DNA of 7,906 bases from JASFEQ01 sp050122535 (GTDB lineage: Bacteria; Desulfobacterota; DSM-4660; Desulfatiglandales; HGW-15). The notes below the pieces were generated by a model. The model was not told the DNA's origin and did no database searches. It was given only the letters and a program-made list of their open reading frames with translations. How positions within the stretch are numbered: the first letter of the stretch is position 1; every line of letters starts with the position of its first letter. Of this stretch, positions 6,159-7,906 are shown one piece after another. Both the position numbers and the translations under genes were made by a program. The stretch covers positions 1 through 7,906 of the forward strand of contig JASFIT010000214.1 of assembly GCA_050122535.1 (NCBI GenBank). The letters are read 5' to 3'.

Positions 6159-6764
6159 TTACCTATGATTACTATTAACAGAAAGACGCTGTGAGTTCCT
6201 GTCGTAGTGTACGGTCACACCACCCCCGTTTGGGTGTCGCTTTTCATAGAAGAGGACGTCTCCTTCCTCCTGTAATTTCCACCCTTTCTTTTCTGCAAAT
6301 ATGAAGAAATCATCTTTAGGAATAGAACATTCATAATTCTTTATCCATCCAAAACCATCTCTCTTGTAAAAGCTAATATCCGTCGCGCTGGAAGGTAGCC
6401 AATCAACCGAGTCCAAATGCTTTCCGGTTTTTGGCTCACCTGTTTGAAAAGCTAACATGAACAACACAGTAAAAATAATACCGGGTAAAACAAGGAGGCA
6501 AACTCCAAATATAGACCATGTTTTTTGTACACGCTTGAAATGGTCAATGCTTTTCCACCTTCTGTTTTTCCAGGCCCATTCATTCCCTTTGATCCCTAAT
6601 GCTACCGCCATGACTATGCCAATATAAGGCGTTAAGGCCAGCAAACCGATCCAGGTTCTATTGCCAATGGCCCATATGAAGTTTAATAGGAACGCTCCCC
6701 AGTTCCATCCCCCAATTTCAGGGGGGACTATACTTGTTCTTCCTTGACCAGATGTGTTTTCCAT
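6159..6764 (-). CDS. Membrane protein with Trp-rich N-terminal domain and soluble C-terminal domain
   Basis: A 201-residue protein of unknown function. Residues 14-88 (PPEIGGWNWGAFLLNFIWAIG, later KGNEWAWKNRRW and HFKRVQ) resemble the small DUF2628-like membrane domain found in many bacteria, sometimes mislabelled ribonuclease G. Hydrophobic segments lie about 23-34, 38-58 and 84-106, so two or three membrane spans are likely. Residues 117-201 form a hydrophilic domain beginning DWLPSSATDISFY, with aromatic and charged residues and no catalytic motif I recognise. The start is bounded by an in-frame TAG ten bases upstream of the ATG on the coding strand; no clear Shine-Dalgarno is seen, so coupling to the upstream FHA gene 48 nt away is plausible. 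The two probably form an operon with an envelope role. It converges on the PanE-like gene across 150 nt. Domain naming is from memory and needs a profile search. Confidence 0.75.
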   Translation of the reverse strand: MENTSGQGRTSIVPPEIGGWNWGAFLLNFIWAIGNRTWIGLLALTPYIGIVMAVALGIKGNEWAWKNRRWKSIDHFKRVQKTWSIFGVCLLVLPGIIFTVLFMLAFQTGEPKTGKHLDSVDWLPSSATDISFYKRDGFGWIKNYECSIPKDDFFIFAEKKGWKLQEEGDVLFYEKRHPNGGGVTVHYDRNSQRLSVNSNHR

Positions 6765-6812
6765 TAAGATTTGCTATTGAAACTGTCGAAAAACCAGCCT
6801 CATTAGGAAGCT

Positions 6813-7802
6813 TCACCGGATGGTCAACCTGATTTCGGAGTCATCTTCCCGGGACCAGAGGACAACGTAATTCCTGCCGATTTCTGTCACAACGGCTCCC
6901 TTGAGGGAACCACCCACCCTCATGATCGTCCCGTTTATAACAGCAAAAGACTGTTCCGCATCACTGGACCAGACAATGCCACCCAGTGTGAATCTCTCTT
7001 CATTGAGTGCCTCTGCAACGTCAGGGTCTGATGTTTGAAACAGTTCACGGCTCGAAACTGCAGCTGGCTCGGAGTCCCCAGAGGTTGTGGAGGACGAAGC
7101 TTCTTCTTGTGGGGATGAGGCCCAAGGCCTTTCCATTTCATTTGAGGGAATAGGCTCATCCAATCCTTTTTTTGTCACCGCCCCTGTTCGATCTACCCGG
7201 ATGTTTAGAGACGGCCTGTCGCTTGCCTTCGATGCATCTGCAGCTGTTCCGCTCGGCGGGGTATTCTCAAATATCATCTTTATCAAGAGCGGGCCGTGGC
7301 TTAGCAATAGCCATCCACCAGCGACCACTATAATGATGGCAATGAAGATGGGCGTGATCCTTGTATAAGGTCTTGATCTTTTGACTTCCCTGACTGCAAA
7401 CTCCGGTCTTTGGATCTCGGGCCTGGGAGATGGTTCCTTGCTCTTGGGTTTAACACCTATCATGACAGTCTGGTTTAGAGGGATGTTTTCCCTCTCCACC
7501 TCCACCTTTGCTTTTTCGGTGCCGACAAAGAGTAGGATGTGTTCGCCGATCCTAATTCTGTCGCCGTGTAAAAGCTTTCGGGAAACCACATTTTCGTTGT
7601 TCACAGAAGTTCCATTGGTACTCTGAAGATCCGTTAAGATGTAATCAGTTCCTGTCTTATCTATTCTTGCGTGATAGCTGGAGACCCGAGGGTTATCCAA
7701 GACAATGGTATTGTCCTGCTGGCGACCAATGGTCATGCTTCGACTTCGAACAGGGTAGTCCTTGAGTACCTCTTGGTTAAACTCTAAAATTAGCCTAGCC
7801 AC
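6813..7802 (-). CDS. FHA domain-transmembrane-GspB-like (T2SSB) C-terminal domain protein
   Basis: A 329-residue bitopic membrane protein. Residues 1-95 are a forkhead-associated domain that binds phosphothreonine peptides: G26-R27, S41-S42-x-H44, the STNG turn with N63-G64, and GDRIRIGEH at 80-88 are all kept. A basic linker (about 96-148) leads to one membrane helix (about 150-167, IIIVVAGG), so the FHA domain should be cytoplasmic. A long Ser/Pro/acidic linker (about 180-262) follows, then residues 270-329 (FTLGGIVWSS, FAVINGTIM, VVTEIGRNYVVL) resemble the periplasmic domain of type II secretion GspB. A role linking Thr phosphorylation to secretion or pilus-type machinery is inferred; no gsp or pil gene is in view. 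The start is GTG, supported by a GAAGGA site 6 nt upstream; the next Met (23) would cut into the FHA fold. It is the first gene of a probable operon with the membrane protein gene at 6159-6764. Confidence 0.82.
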   Translation of the reverse strand: MARLILEFNQEVLKDYPVRSRSMTIGRQQDNTIVLDNPRVSSYHARIDKTGTDYILTDLQSTNGTSVNNENVVSRKLLHGDRIRIGEHILLFVGTEKAKVEVERENIPLNQTVMIGVKPKSKEPSPRPEIQRPEFAVREVKRSRPYTRITPIFIAIIIVVAGGWLLLSHGPLLIKMIFENTPPSGTAADASKASDRPSLNIRVDRTGAVTKKGLDEPIPSNEMERPWASSPQEEASSSTTSGDSEPAAVSSRELFQTSDPDVAEALNEERFTLGGIVWSSDAEQSFAVINGTIMRVGGSLKGAVVTEIGRNYVVLWSREDDSEIRLTIR

Positions 7803-7808
7803 AGTCCT

Positions 7809-7814
7809 TCCTTC
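7809..7814 (-). promoter_or_regulatory. Ribosome binding site supporting the GTG start of the FHA gene
   Basis: On the coding strand GAAGGA lies 6 nt before GTG at 7802-7800. No in-frame ATG gives a complete FHA domain, so this site decides the start. Confidence 0.65.
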
Positions 7815-7838
7815 ACTACTTATTCACAGTATATATAA

Positions 7839-7867
7839 ATTATATAAAATATTCTTGAATAAGTAAA
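7839..7867 (-). promoter_or_regulatory. Sigma-70-like promoter for the FHA operon
   Basis: Read on the minus strand, TTTACT (7867-7862, 4/6 to TTGACA) is followed after exactly 17 nt by a perfect TATAAT (7844-7839). It sits in a strongly AT-rich stretch (about 7819-7895), and transcription would start near 7832, giving a leader of about 30 nt to the GTG. The rest of the right edge to 7906 shows no gene. Confidence 0.6.
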
Positions 7868-7906
7868 TATTAGTATTAGAACATTTGATTTTACCTTATC
7901 AGATCC

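Overview
The window looks like part of the chromosome of an anaerobic bacterium, most likely a Desulfobacterota (deltaproteobacterial) relative. This is inferred from the gene mix: an Old Yellow Enzyme-type flavoprotein with a C-terminal cysteine motif, a stand-alone alpha subunit of an NDP-forming acyl-CoA synthetase, two corrinoid/Fe-S (QueG-like) redox proteins in tandem, and an FHA/type II secretion GspB-like fusion. No taxonomic marker gene is present, so the assignment is tentative. No rRNA, tRNA, CRISPR array, insertion sequence or phage gene was recognised.

Plus-strand block, 1-4850. The window opens inside a flavin oxidoreductase gene (5' end missing), followed after 7 nt by a 64-residue four-cysteine protein. 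A 149-nt gap with a possible promoter and a hairpin leads to an acyl-CoA synthetase alpha-like gene. Two divergent paralogous proteins follow, each with a QueG-like core and eight cysteines placed for two [4Fe-4S] clusters. The block ends with a short exported protein that is almost entirely Lys/Glu/Arg. All these genes are co-directional. The first five suggest an anaerobic redox and acyl-CoA module, but no substrate can be read from the sequence.

Centre, 4851-6158. A 213-nt gap with no gene precedes a 2-dehydropantoate 2-reductase-like gene. It keeps the catalytic Lys and Glu but has replaced two substrate-binding Asn residues, so the pantothenate assignment is doubtful. A 150-nt non-coding stretch separates it from a convergent pair.

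Minus-strand block, 6159-7802. An AT-rich region at the right edge holds a good sigma-70-like promoter that drives leftward an FHA-transmembrane-GspB-like protein (GTG start) and, 48 nt further on, a membrane protein with a tryptophan-rich N-terminal domain and a soluble C-terminal domain. These look like a two-gene operon for an envelope function.

Most unusual points: the tandem QueG-like paralogues, which have lost the QueG active-site motif and share a different His-Lys motif; the flavoprotein whose Fe-S motif has Asp in place of a Cys; the FHA-GspB fusion; and the extreme Lys/Glu exported protein.
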